Shown: positions 16,519 through 24,469 of the stretch, piece by piece
Position numbering within the stretch: position 1 is the first letter of the stretch
Layout: the number at the start of each line of letters is the position of its first letter
Assembly: GCA_022563855.1 (NCBI GenBank)
Contig: JADFMN010000001.1
Span: forward strand, 372,001 to 436,000
Length of the DNA: 64,000 nucleotides
Reading direction: 5' to 3'
DNA from: Armatimonadota bacterium
GTDB taxonomy: Bacteria > Armatimonadota > Fimbriimonadia > Fimbriimonadales > Fimbriimonadaceae
The notes under the pieces: generated by a model
Seen by the model: the letters and a program-made list of their open reading frames with translations, nothing else
Told to the model about the DNA's origin: nothing
Database searches by the model: none
Position numbers and translations under genes: made by a program

Positions 16519-17487
16519 TCACTTCCGCTTTAGTATCATGAACGGAAAGCCGCCTCTTGCCGGATCATGCGCCACGAGGGTCGTCCCGTCCTCGGTCAGG
16601 CGCAGCTTCGCTGTCATGGCGTCGAGTTCCGTGGCCTCCATCTGTATGGCCTCTACCGCAAAAAGGGGTGGCAAGAGAAGCAAAGTCGCGCCGTCGTCGC
16701 TCAGTTCCCAGGTGCCGAACGGCATTCCGTCCCCGAACCACCGATAAGTCATGTCGTCCGAGAGCTGTAAACTGTCCGTCTCGCTGTCGTCTTCCTCCTT
16801 CATCCTCTGCACTTCAGCCTCGCTCCACATCCCGCGCATGTCGGCCCAATATGCGTCCATATCGAACCGGAAAGTCCAGTCGCCGACGAAATCCGCAACC
16901 TCCCCGCTCTCCGCATAGGTGTACGGGGCGTCAGGAACGGGCATCTCTACCACAGCCGATCCAGGTCTCGAGTAGATGACGCTGCCCACACTCATCGCTG
17001 AGTCCGTCATCGATTGCCTGTTCACCGAAATCTCGAGGCTCATTCGCGGCTGGAGCGTGCCGGGCGTAATCTTCTCTTCAGTGACTATTGTTTCGCCTGT
17101 CACGGGGTCGTACGTCGAAGATCCCTCGGAGATCTCACCGCTCAGCATTGAGATCGTGATTGACTCGCCGTCCGGGCTCAGCTCCCAGGTCCCTTCGCTC
17201 ATTGTTTCGACGGGAGCTCCGTCGATTCCGATCAACGCAGTCCCGTCGTCGTTCAACTCGAGGAACTGTACGATTCTCGCGTAGTCTCGGCGCGTGGTCC
17301 TCGCTAGCACTTCGCGGTCGCCGTCGGGGTACGACTCGTGCAAGACGTCGATATACTCTTCGCTGATCTTCGTATGGCCGACCCACTTGCCTGTAAAGTC
17401 CGGCTGGGCGGCGACTTGCTCAGAATCCTTGTCGCATGCGACGGCCAGAACGGAAACAGCGAAGACGGCGTAAAAGAGTAGTCTCAT
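16519..17487 (-). CDS. Lipoprotein of unknown function, paralogue 1
   Basis: ATG 17487 gives a signal peptide with a lipobox LAVAC (cysteine near residue 18); the frame upstream to 17538 is non-coding. The 322 aa protein contains DFTGKWVGHT near its N-terminus and two WELS.DG repeats, suggesting two lipocalin-like or META-like beta domains, each judged by a GTWELSPDG core. It is about 45% identical to the lipoprotein at 20464-21438 along its length. Function is unknown. Confidence 0.72.
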   Translation of the reverse strand: MRLLFYAVFAVSVLAVACDKDSEQVAAQPDFTGKWVGHTKISEEYIDVLHESYPDGDREVLARTTRRDYARIVQFLELNDDGTALIGIDGAPVETMSEGTWELSPDGESITISMLSGEISEGSSTYDPVTGETIVTEEKITPGTLQPRMSLEISVNRQSMTDSAMSVGSVIYSRPGSAVVEMPVPDAPYTYAESGEVADFVGDWTFRFDMDAYWADMRGMWSEAEVQRMKEEDDSETDSLQLSDDMTYRWFGDGMPFGTWELSDDGATLLLLPPLFAVEAIQMEATELDAMTAKLRLTEDGTTLVAHDPARGGFPFMILKRK

Positions 17488-17536
17488 ATCCCTGTTCTCG
17501 TCACCGGAGTATACGTCATGTCGCACCCAGAACTCC

Positions 17537-17632
17537 ACCCCTTGAGCCGGGAGGGACAGGGGGATCCTTCGTCAAGCTCAGGACAGGCCTTCGCCCTCGG
17601 GACGGGTCTTGAAACCGTCAGCCGCGCCCACC
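17537..17632 (+). repeat. Modular intergenic repeat A, copy 7
   Basis: A full-length copy nearly identical to copy 6. Confidence 0.85.
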
Positions 17633-17688
17633 CCGCGCGGTCCACTTTGCATCAGGGTGCCAGGTACTCTCTGGCTTGAGGTTCGAAC

Positions 17689-17862
17689 ATGGTATTCAAC
17701 TGTTACAAGGATGTCAGGGGCGAATGGCGCTGGCGACTGAAGGCCGACAACGGCGAGATCATCGCATCCGGCGAGTCGTACAAGAACAAGCAGGACTGCC
17801 TTCACGTCATCGACCTGGTGAAAGGCTCCTCGGACGCTGCGGTCAAAGAAACCGAGGATTAG
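17689..17862 (+). CDS. DUF1508/YegP-type small protein
   Basis: A 57 aa protein opened by ATG 17689. It carries the DUF1508 pattern: GEWRWRLKADNGEIIASGE, SYKNKQDCLHVIDLVK. These small proteins form beta-beta-beta-alpha repeats of unknown function, widespread in bacteria. Only one repeat is present here; YegP of E. coli has two. Confidence 0.85.
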   Translation: MVFNCYKDVRGEWRWRLKADNGEIIASGESYKNKQDCLHVIDLVKGSSDAAVKETED

Positions 17863-17884
17863 CGCGAAAGCCCGCGCAATCCAA

Positions 17885-17938
17885 CCCCTCGGGACTGGTC
17901 CTTCGAGAAGCTCAGGATGACCGTCAGCCGCGACCACC
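17885..17938 (+). repeat. Modular intergenic repeat A, copy 8 (short)
   Basis: Only the CCCTCGGGACTGG, TCCTTCGAGAAGCTCAGGAT and GACCGTCAGCCGCG modules are present. Confidence 0.75.
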
Positions 17939-17948
17939 CGCGCATCAC

Positions 17949-18425
17949 TCACCACGGCCACCAGCTCTTGATCCGATCAACCAGGGTTGGGGTTCTCCTG
18001 GCTACTAATATTCCGCTAGACTGGCCCTTAAAATGCGGTTCGAAGGCATCCTTTCCGACAATAGTAATCTCCTGAATGGACTGGTACTGGTCGCCGGTAT
18101 AGAACGACTTCAATCCAAAGTCGTCAAACTTTCGGTCGCGGGGACGAACAGCGCAGTCTTGGCAGGCGTCGTCAATCGTCTTCAGTATCTCATCGATGTC
18201 AGCTTCGGACAGCTCGGGAGACTGGTAGACGTTACCTATGAACCTGGGGGGACGGATTGCATAGAGAGGAAAAACTTCCAGTCCATAGCGCGCGGCGAGC
18301 CCTTCGAGCGTTGCCGTCATCTTCGCGTCGGCGGAGTTCACTCGCATGACGAGCATCGCAAACATGAACAGCACGACGAACCCCACCCCACCAACGATCC
18401 ACCAGACCTTCCTCTTCTTTCGCAC
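17949..18425 (-). CDS. Small membrane-anchored protein sharing its head with the 14.4 kb gene
   Basis: Not recognised. The first ~20 residues (RKKRKVWWIVGGVGFVVLF) match the protein at 14440-14847 almost exactly in protein and DNA, but the extracytoplasmic bodies differ. The body contains two Cys pairs-like positions (DDACQDCAV) and ends KSWWPW. The GTG at 18425 is chosen because the frame further upstream lies inside a palindromic repeat. Confidence 0.6.
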   Translation of the reverse strand: MRKKRKVWWIVGGVGFVVLFMFAMLVMRVNSADAKMTATLEGLAARYGLEVFPLYAIRPPRFIGNVYQSPELSEADIDEILKTIDDACQDCAVRPRDRKFDDFGLKSFYTGDQYQSIQEITIVGKDAFEPHFKGQSSGILVARRTPTLVDRIKSWWPW

Positions 18426-18451
18426 TCTCTGATAGTATGCAACGAATCGGC

Positions 18452-18549
18452 CAACCCTCCACACTGCGAGTGTGGAGGGATGAAGGGACAGGGGGACAAA
18501 CCCTTGAGACTGGTCCTTCGAGAAGCTCAGGATAACCGTCAGCCGTGCC
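18452..18549 (+). repeat. Modular intergenic repeat A, copy 9, with hairpin module
   Basis: The first module is replaced by a perfect hairpin, CCCTCCACACT-GCG-AGTGTGGAGGG, followed by AGGGACAGGGGGACAAACCC, TCCTTCGAGAAGCTCAGGAT and AACCGTCAGCCGTG. Confidence 0.83.
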
Positions 18550-18631
18550 CACTCCGTACGGCGGTATGAAACAGCTCACGGAGGTCCAGCCCATGAGCTG
18601 CCAGGCGCGCTGGATCGAACGCTACGCCACG

Positions 18632-19165
18632 CTAATAGCTGTCGAAGAACAGTTCGACGCTAAGGGTAAAGCCGTCGGTGCCGAACAGTTGGACGCTCGC
18701 CCCGTGGGCGGGGACGAACTTGCGAGGATGCTGCACTGCTGGGATCAGCAGTGCAATCAGAATCCCGTCGTCGCTGGGAGCGACGCCAAGCTCGCGTCCA
18801 GACTTGCCATCGGTCAAGACGAACACGTTCCTTGTGCCCGGGTCCTCGTGGTATGCGATGTCATAGAACGGTGTCAAGTCGGCCAGCGGTTCATGCACAT
18901 CGAACATGACGTGTCCATTGCCGTCAGTCACGACCATTCTTCCTGCTTCCCTAGGGCGCTCGACAGCCGGCAACAACATACCGATTCGGACGGATTCCCC
19001 AGGTCTCAGTGTGATGTGTCCGCTGGAGTGCGAGGGTTGAGGCGACGGGAAACTCTGCGCAGCGGCCTCGCGCGGGTAGAGCCCCCAGGCGGCGATCACT
19101 GCGGCTATGGCGACGGCCGAGACGATGGCGTACTTGTTGCGAACGAATCCTAGTTTTGTTCTCAT
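18632..19165 (-). CDS. Secreted or membrane-anchored protein of unknown function
   Basis: ATG 19165 follows GGAGG and gives a signal anchor (KYAIVSAVAIAAVIAAWGLY); the frame further up runs into repeat DNA. The 177 aa protein has no recognised domain. GESVRIGMLLPAV and GILIALLIPAVQHPR are two similar short blocks about 90 residues apart, so the extracytoplasmic part may be an internal duplication. Confidence 0.65.
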   Translation of the reverse strand: MRTKLGFVRNKYAIVSAVAIAAVIAAWGLYPREAAAQSFPSPQPSHSSGHITLRPGESVRIGMLLPAVERPREAGRMVVTDGNGHVMFDVHEPLADLTPFYDIAYHEDPGTRNVFVLTDGKSGRELGVAPSDDGILIALLIPAVQHPRKFVPAHGASVQLFGTDGFTLSVELFFDSY

Positions 19166-19301
19166 ATCATCATCCTCCGCTCCGGGCGGGAGCGTTGCCC
19201 GGACGAATCGGGCTTCATCAGCAGTGTGACCGACGCAGTAGCGAGAGCCAAGCGCGGGCAAGCATTCCAAGTGAATTTGCGGTGCCGCGCTGTCTTGCGG
19301 C

Positions 19302-19412
19302 CGCCCCTTGAGCCGGGAGGGACGGGACGCAAACCCTCGGGCAACACTCTTACCCTCCACACTGCGAGTGTGGAGGGATGAGCGGACGGGCGTTGAAACC
19401 GTCAGCCGCGAC
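19302..19412 (+). repeat. Modular intergenic repeat A, copy 10, with hairpin module
   Basis: CCCCTTGAGCCGGGAGGGAC is followed by CAAACCCTCGGG, the CCCTCCACACT-GCG-AGTGTGGAGGG hairpin and TTGAAACCGTCAGCCGCGAC. Confidence 0.85.
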
Positions 19413-19569
19413 GACCCGGCGCATCATGCCCCATGAAATATGCATCCGGCAGAACCGTTGGACTCCGCCTAGCAAAAATGCCTGTATTGTGCCGCCACAC
19501 TGTACTTTATTGTGCAGGGCGTACAGACTCATCTGAGGTCGCTTCGATTATCGGCCGGGAGAGGACAAC

Positions 19570-20157
19570 ATGAAAACACGAATCTTGATCGCTGCCAGCC
19601 TTCTTAGTCTGGGATCCTTCGCATCTGCCCAAGTTTTCGATTGGGAAAACTTAGGTCTTGGGAATTTCTCTAGCGTCTCGCAGACGGTAAGCGGCATCAC
19701 TGCGACGGGCACCGGCGTCGGAGGGACCATCGACGTTCTCGACTTTGGTAGCTTTACTAACTTTTCAACATTCGGCACAAGGTCGATCGTGGGCGGTGGC
19801 GACCCAAGGGTAGCGATCCGCGTCGACTTCTCGATTGATTTGACCCTGCTTACTGTGCAGTTCGGGGATATAGGTGTCGACGACGATGGCACAGTGACTG
19901 TGACAGCGTACAATTCGTCCAACGCGGTCGTTGACACGAACTCGATGAATTACGGTTTGATGGACAGGCCAGCCAGCTTGACGCTGTCTGCGCCGGACAT
20001 CAGCTACTTCATAGGAGTATCTGGCGGTCCTTTCCCGAACACGTTAGTCTGGGACAACATGACGGTGACGCCCGTGCCTGAACCAGCGACAATGATCGCG
20101 TTATTAGCAGGCGTTTCCGCTCTTGTTGCGCGCCGTCGTCGCAAATCTGCCGCGTAA
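19570..20157 (+). CDS. PEP-CTERM sorting domain protein, paralogue 2
   Basis: The signal peptide MKTRILIAASLLSLGSFASAQ is followed by the same beta-rich domain as the 13.2 kb paralogue (FDWENLGLGNFSS, ITATGTGVG, DDDGTVTVTAYNSS) and a PEP-CTERM tail: VPEPAT, hydrophobic helix, RRRRKSAA. The two genes share their flanking terminator, so the duplication included it. Exosortase-dependent sorting is expected; the ligand or structural role is unknown. Confidence 0.9.
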   Translation: MKTRILIAASLLSLGSFASAQVFDWENLGLGNFSSVSQTVSGITATGTGVGGTIDVLDFGSFTNFSTFGTRSIVGGGDPRVAIRVDFSIDLTLLTVQFGDIGVDDDGTVTVTAYNSSNAVVDTNSMNYGLMDRPASLTLSAPDISYFIGVSGGPFPNTLVWDNMTVTPVPEPATMIALLAGVSALVARRRRKSAA

Positions 20158-20184
20158 GCTGATCGGTCGGCCGGTATCTGTTGT

Positions 20185-20215
20185 AACTCCACCCTCTTCC
20201 GGGGTGGAGTTTTTG
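20185..20215 (+). terminator. Rho-independent terminator after PEP-CTERM gene 2
   Basis: AACTCCACC and GGTGGAGTT form a nine-base stem around a CTCTTCCGG loop, followed by TTTT. Confidence 0.88.
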
Positions 20216-20226
20216 CATCGCCCAAC

Positions 20227-20342
20227 CCTCAACCCCTTAAGCCGGGAGGCACAGGGGGACAAACCCTCGGGGAACACTTTTACCCTCCACACTGCGAGTG
20301 TGGAGGGATGGCGGGACGGGTCTTGAAACCGTCGGCAACGAC
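20227..20342 (+). repeat. Modular intergenic repeat A, copy 11, with hairpin module
   Basis: Same module order as copy 10, with CCCTCCACACT-GCG-AGTGTGGAGGG in the middle and GTCTTGAAACCGTCGGCAACG at the end. Confidence 0.85.
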
Positions 20343-20463
20343 GCCTTTGGACGCTGGTTACTCCGACGAGCATACGGTTAGAGCGGCGATCGCCGGGAGT
20401 AGCGCGTGAGTGCGTTTCATGTCCATGCCTTTTGTACGTTGACAGAGCATCGGGCTGGATCGG

Positions 20464-21438
20464 TCACTGACGCTTGAAGCTCATGATTGGGCCGCGGAAG
20501 CCGGTCATGTCATGCGCCACGAGGGTTGTCCTATCCTCGGTCAGGCGCAGCTCAAATTTCATGTCGTACCCCATGGCCTCCATCTGTGCGGCCTCTTCTT
20601 CCGTAACGGGCAGCTCGAGAAACGCGGTCGCGCCATCCTCGCTCAGCGTCCAGCTGCCCTCCTGCACAATTTCGCCATCGATCATGCGGTAGGTCATGTC
20701 GTCGAAGATCTGCAAGGTGCCTTTCGCGCTCCCGAATTCGTCCAACATCTTCTGCACGTCCTCTTCGCTCGTCATGCCGCGCATGCCGTCCCACATCGCG
20801 TCAATCCCTTCGAAGCTCATGTCCCACTCTCCGACGAAGTCTGCGACGTCGCCGTTCGCGGCATAGGTGAACGGGTCATCGGGCACGTACTTTTCCATCG
20901 TGACCGTTCCAGGCCTCGTGTACGTAATCCTGCCGGCTCCCGGCACCGAATCGGTCACGATCAGCGACTGACCGTCCTTTACGACCCTGAGGCGCATCAT
21001 CGGTTCGGGCTGACCGGGGTCTATCCTTTCAGTCTCCTGGATCTCGCCAGTCACAGGATCGACGACCCCAGCTCGGGTTATCGTCTCTCCGCTCAGCATA
21101 GAGACCGTAATCAAATCTCCGTCCTCGCTCAGCTCCCAGGTTCCCTTATACATGCCGACCGCGACGCCGATTACGCCCATAGACATCGTCCCGTCTTCAT
21201 TCAGTTCGAGCCGAAAGACCATTGCCTGGCTCTTGCGCATCGACCTCTCGAGCGCGTCTCGGTCGCCCTCGGGGTACATCTCGTGCATAACGTCGATATC
21301 CTCGTCGGTGATCGTCGTGTGGCCCTCCCACTTGCCGGTGAAGTCCGGCTGGGCGGCGACTGGCTCAGGTTCCGCGTCCTTGTTGCACGCGACGGTCAGC
21401 AACGAGACGACGAATACGGCGAAATAGAGCTTTCTCAT
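20464..21438 (-). CDS. Lipoprotein of unknown function, paralogue 2
   Basis: ATG 21438 gives a signal peptide with lipobox LTVAC. The 324 aa protein parallels the one at 16519-17487: QPDFTGKWEGHT near the start, KGTWELSEDGDLITVSMLSGE, DFVGEWDMSF and EGSWTLSEDGATAFLELP. Each half looks like a small beta barrel built around a G.W.LS.DG core. The two paralogues lie in equivalent positions after the two PEP-CTERM genes, pointing to a segmental duplication of about 6 kb. Confidence 0.72.
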   Translation of the reverse strand: MRKLYFAVFVVSLLTVACNKDAEPEPVAAQPDFTGKWEGHTTITDEDIDVMHEMYPEGDRDALERSMRKSQAMVFRLELNEDGTMSMGVIGVAVGMYKGTWELSEDGDLITVSMLSGETITRAGVVDPVTGEIQETERIDPGQPEPMMRLRVVKDGQSLIVTDSVPGAGRITYTRPGTVTMEKYVPDDPFTYAANGDVADFVGEWDMSFEGIDAMWDGMRGMTSEEDVQKMLDEFGSAKGTLQIFDDMTYRMIDGEIVQEGSWTLSEDGATAFLELPVTEEEAAQMEAMGYDMKFELRLTEDRTTLVAHDMTGFRGPIMSFKRQ

Positions 21439-21593
21439 TTCCCTGCGGTCCTCTCTGGAGTATACGACGACGACAGCAGGATGAAGAGAATCAATCACTC
21501 GGACTCTCCGATCTGGACAAATACATTCCACGGCGGCGGGAACGTATGGATGTAGAATCAACCCTGCGCCGCTAGCGATGGCGGCGCGAGCCC

Positions 21594-22994
21594 ATGAAAG
21601 TCCATGTCGTTGAGAGCAGCCTGAAGACCAAAGCGGTCAGTACGCGCATTCCGTTCAAGTTCGGCGTTTACGTCTTGCGAACGGTGCCAATCGCCGAGCT
21701 GACGTTGACCGTCGAGGCGGAGGATGGGTCAACGGAGATCGGGCGGTCGAGCGACCTTCTCATCCCGAAGTGGTTCGACAAGAGCCCCGACACTTCGCCC
21801 GAGGAGGACTCTGCGGCACTCGCGAGGAGTGCAGAGCAAGCAGCAGCGAAGTACATCGAGGCGGGCTCTCAATCGGCGTTCGACCTCTGGAAGGACGTGT
21901 ACGATGAGCAAGTCGGCGCACGAGACCACCGGGACGCAGACGTGCTGGTGCGCGGGTTCGGCGTCGCGCTCGCAGAGCGTGCGCTCATCGACGCGACGTG
22001 CCGCCTCGCGGGGCTATCTTTCTATCAGGCGCTATGCAGCGGCGCGTTAGGGTTTGAAGCCGAACGGGTCATCCCCGAAACAAGGGGATGGTCTCCCGAA
22101 AGGCTTGCGCAGCCCTTGATGAGCATCGCCGTCCGGCACACCGTGGGAATGCTCGATCCTCTAACAATCAGCGAAATCCCCCCCGATGAACGGATCGACG
22201 ACGGACTCCCGCAGGCGCTGGAGCAGGACATCGAAACGTACGGCTTAAGATGGTTCAAGGTCAAGGTTACTGGCGACCCGATGATAGACCGAGAGAGGCT
22301 CCGAAACGTAGCGAGGGTCGTCTTCGCGACGACCGACCGCGACGTAAAGTTCACGCTGGACGGCAACGAGGGTTGCACCGACCTCGAAGCGTTCGCAGGC
22401 ACCCTCGAAGACCTTGCGAAAGACGAAACCTGTGGGCGTTTGATCAAGAACACGGTGCTGATCGAGCAACCGCTTCCCCGCCGCGACACCTTCGACGCAG
22501 CCGCGAACAGATCGCTAGAACGGCTCTCAAGGATCGCGCCCGTCATCATCGACGAAGCCGACACCGACGCGCTCGCGTTCCAACGAGCAATCGAAATCGG
22601 CTACAAGGGCGTCAGCGTCAAGGCGTGCAAGGGCGTGTTCCGCGCCGTCGCAAACCGCGCGCTGATCGACACCCGCGGCGACGGAAAGCTGTTCCAAAGC
22701 GGCGAGGACTTGACGAACCTCGGCTCGGTGCCGCTGCAACAAGACCTGGCCTTGCAAGCGACCCTGGGGATACAGAACGTCGAGCGAAACGGGCACCACT
22801 ACTTTCGCGGACTCGACCACCTCGACGACGCCGTTTGCGCCAAACTGGTCGAGTCGCTGCCCGGCCTGTACACTGAGAGAGACCGCCTGACCCAGCTCTG
22901 GATCGAACACGGCTCGCTCGATCTTGCCGGTATCGCGGACGGGCTGGGACTCGGCGGAGAACTCGGACCTTTGTTCATGGAGAAGCCGAATTGA
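21594..22994 (+). CDS. Enolase-superfamily (mandelate racemase/muconate lactonizing-like) enzyme
   Basis: Enolase-superfamily enzymes abstract a proton next to a carboxylate bound to Mg2+. The metal-ligand series is visible as FTLDGNEG, VLIEQPLPR and PVIIDEADTD; the KVKVTG strand carries a K-x-K base motif and GYKGVSVKACKG the opposite lysine. At 466 aa it is longer than typical family members (350-420). It starts a four-gene operon in which every junction overlaps by 4 to 8 bases. The substrate is unknown; dehydration or epimerisation of a sugar acid-like compound is inference. Confidence 0.82.
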   Translation: MKVHVVESSLKTKAVSTRIPFKFGVYVLRTVPIAELTLTVEAEDGSTEIGRSSDLLIPKWFDKSPDTSPEEDSAALARSAEQAAAKYIEAGSQSAFDLWKDVYDEQVGARDHRDADVLVRGFGVALAERALIDATCRLAGLSFYQALCSGALGFEAERVIPETRGWSPERLAQPLMSIAVRHTVGMLDPLTISEIPPDERIDDGLPQALEQDIETYGLRWFKVKVTGDPMIDRERLRNVARVVFATTDRDVKFTLDGNEGCTDLEAFAGTLEDLAKDETCGRLIKNTVLIEQPLPRRDTFDAAANRSLERLSRIAPVIIDEADTDALAFQRAIEIGYKGVSVKACKGVFRAVANRALIDTRGDGKLFQSGEDLTNLGSVPLQQDLALQATLGIQNVERNGHHYFRGLDHLDDAVCAKLVESLPGLYTERDRLTQLWIEHGSLDLAGIADGLGLGGELGPLFMEKPN

Positions 22995-24469
22995 ACTTCA
23001 CTCCGATAGGACGGCTGAAAACGATCGAGGCGTTCCGCGACTACCTCTACGAGTGCGACCCGGAACTGGGGTGCGACCTGGAGCTTGAGGGCAGGGAGGG
23101 GCCGCTCGGTCAGAGCCTGGACATCGTCGCAGCCGACGGGACGACGCGCACGGTCGGGAACCGCTTTTGCGTACAGCCCATGGAGGGGTGGGACGCAACG
23201 GCCGACGGAGCTCCGACAGATCACATGTTGCGCAGGTGGCGGCGGTTCGGCGAAAGCGGCGCGAAGCTCATCTGGGGGTGTGAAGCTTTCGCCGTGCAGC
23301 GCGACGGTCGCGCAAATCCGAACCAGCTTTTCCTAAATCCAGAGGCGGACACGAGGGCGGTGCTTGCAGGCCTGCTCGGCGAGTTGCGGTCAGCGCACGA
23401 AGCGGCCTTCGGAACAACAGGGGAATTAGTCGTCGGCTTGCAACTGACACATTCAGGAAGGTTCTCGCGCCCAGACGGACCGATGGCGCCGTTGATCGCC
23501 GAGAACAATCCGCTGCTCGCGGCGAAATACGATTTACCAAAGGAGACGCACGTGCTGACCGACGACGAGCTGCGGGCGATCCGCGACAGGATGATCAAGG
23601 CCGCTTGCGTCGCGGCGGACGCAGGATTCGACTTCGTCGACGTCAAGGCCTGCCACGGCTATCTCGTGCACGAACTGCTCGGCGCAAGGACGCGCACCGG
23701 CGACTACGGCGGCTCGTTCGAAAACCGCACGCGGTTTTTCAAAGAAGTGGTGACAGGCATCCGCCGCGAAAGGCCGGGCCTCATAATCGGCTGCCGCGTG
23801 TCGATCACCGACCTTCCGCCGTTCGTCGAAGAGACCGGCACACGACTTGGCACACCAATGAACTTCGAAGAACATCTTCCCTGGTCGCACGGCTTTGGGG
23901 TTCAAAAGGACGACCCAATGCGACCGGATTGGTCGGAGCCGGTCGCGTTCCTCGAACTTGCTCGTTCGCTCGGAGTGTCAATGGTTAATCTCACCGTCGG
24001 GTCACCGTACTACTGTCCGCACTTCCAGCGGCCGGCGGCCTACCCGCCGAGCGACGGATACCTGCCGCCGCGGGACCCGCTCCTGGAGGTGGCAAGACAC
24101 TTGAGAACAGTGCGAGAGATCAAGGCGCGGGTCCCCGGTCTACCGCTGGTCGGTTCGGGGTACTCGTACTTGCAGGACTGGCTTCCGTACGTCGCCCAAA
24201 GCGTGGTCCGAAACGGCCACGTCGACTTTGTCGGTCTCGGTCGGTCGACGCTCACTTACCACGACCTTCCAGCAGACGTGCTCGCCGGTCGAGAGCTGAA
24301 AAGGAAGAGGTTCTGCCGAACGTTCAGCGACTGCACGACCGGACCGCGTACCGGTAAGATCTCAGGGTGCTTCCCGCTCGACCCGTACTACAATCAGATG
24401 CCGGAATCAAAGGAGATCAAGGCGATCCGGATGGCAGCCTCCAAAGCAAGGAGTCAAACCGATGAGTGA
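22991..24469 (+). CDS. NADH:flavin oxidoreductase (Old Yellow Enzyme family)
   Basis: A TTG start overlaps the previous stop (TTGA). The 492 aa protein is an FMN TIM barrel: NRFCVQPMEGWDA, VGLQLTHSGRFSRPDG, FVDVKACHGYLVHELLGARTR (family HGYL..F), DYGGSFENRTRFF and the phosphate-binding FVGLGRSTLTYHD. Near the C-terminus Cys residues at KRFCRTFSDC and KISGCFP recall the iron-sulfur-bearing dienoyl-CoA reductase branch but do not form its standard motif. Ene reduction of an intermediate from the neighbouring enzymes is inferred. Confidence 0.86.
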   Translation: MNFTPIGRLKTIEAFRDYLYECDPELGCDLELEGREGPLGQSLDIVAADGTTRTVGNRFCVQPMEGWDATADGAPTDHMLRRWRRFGESGAKLIWGCEAFAVQRDGRANPNQLFLNPEADTRAVLAGLLGELRSAHEAAFGTTGELVVGLQLTHSGRFSRPDGPMAPLIAENNPLLAAKYDLPKETHVLTDDELRAIRDRMIKAACVAADAGFDFVDVKACHGYLVHELLGARTRTGDYGGSFENRTRFFKEVVTGIRRERPGLIIGCRVSITDLPPFVEETGTRLGTPMNFEEHLPWSHGFGVQKDDPMRPDWSEPVAFLELARSLGVSMVNLTVGSPYYCPHFQRPAAYPPSDGYLPPRDPLLEVARHLRTVREIKARVPGLPLVGSGYSYLQDWLPYVAQSVVRNGHVDFVGLGRSTLTYHDLPADVLAGRELKRKRFCRTFSDCTTGPRTGKISGCFPLDPYYNQMPESKEIKAIRMAASKARSQTDE

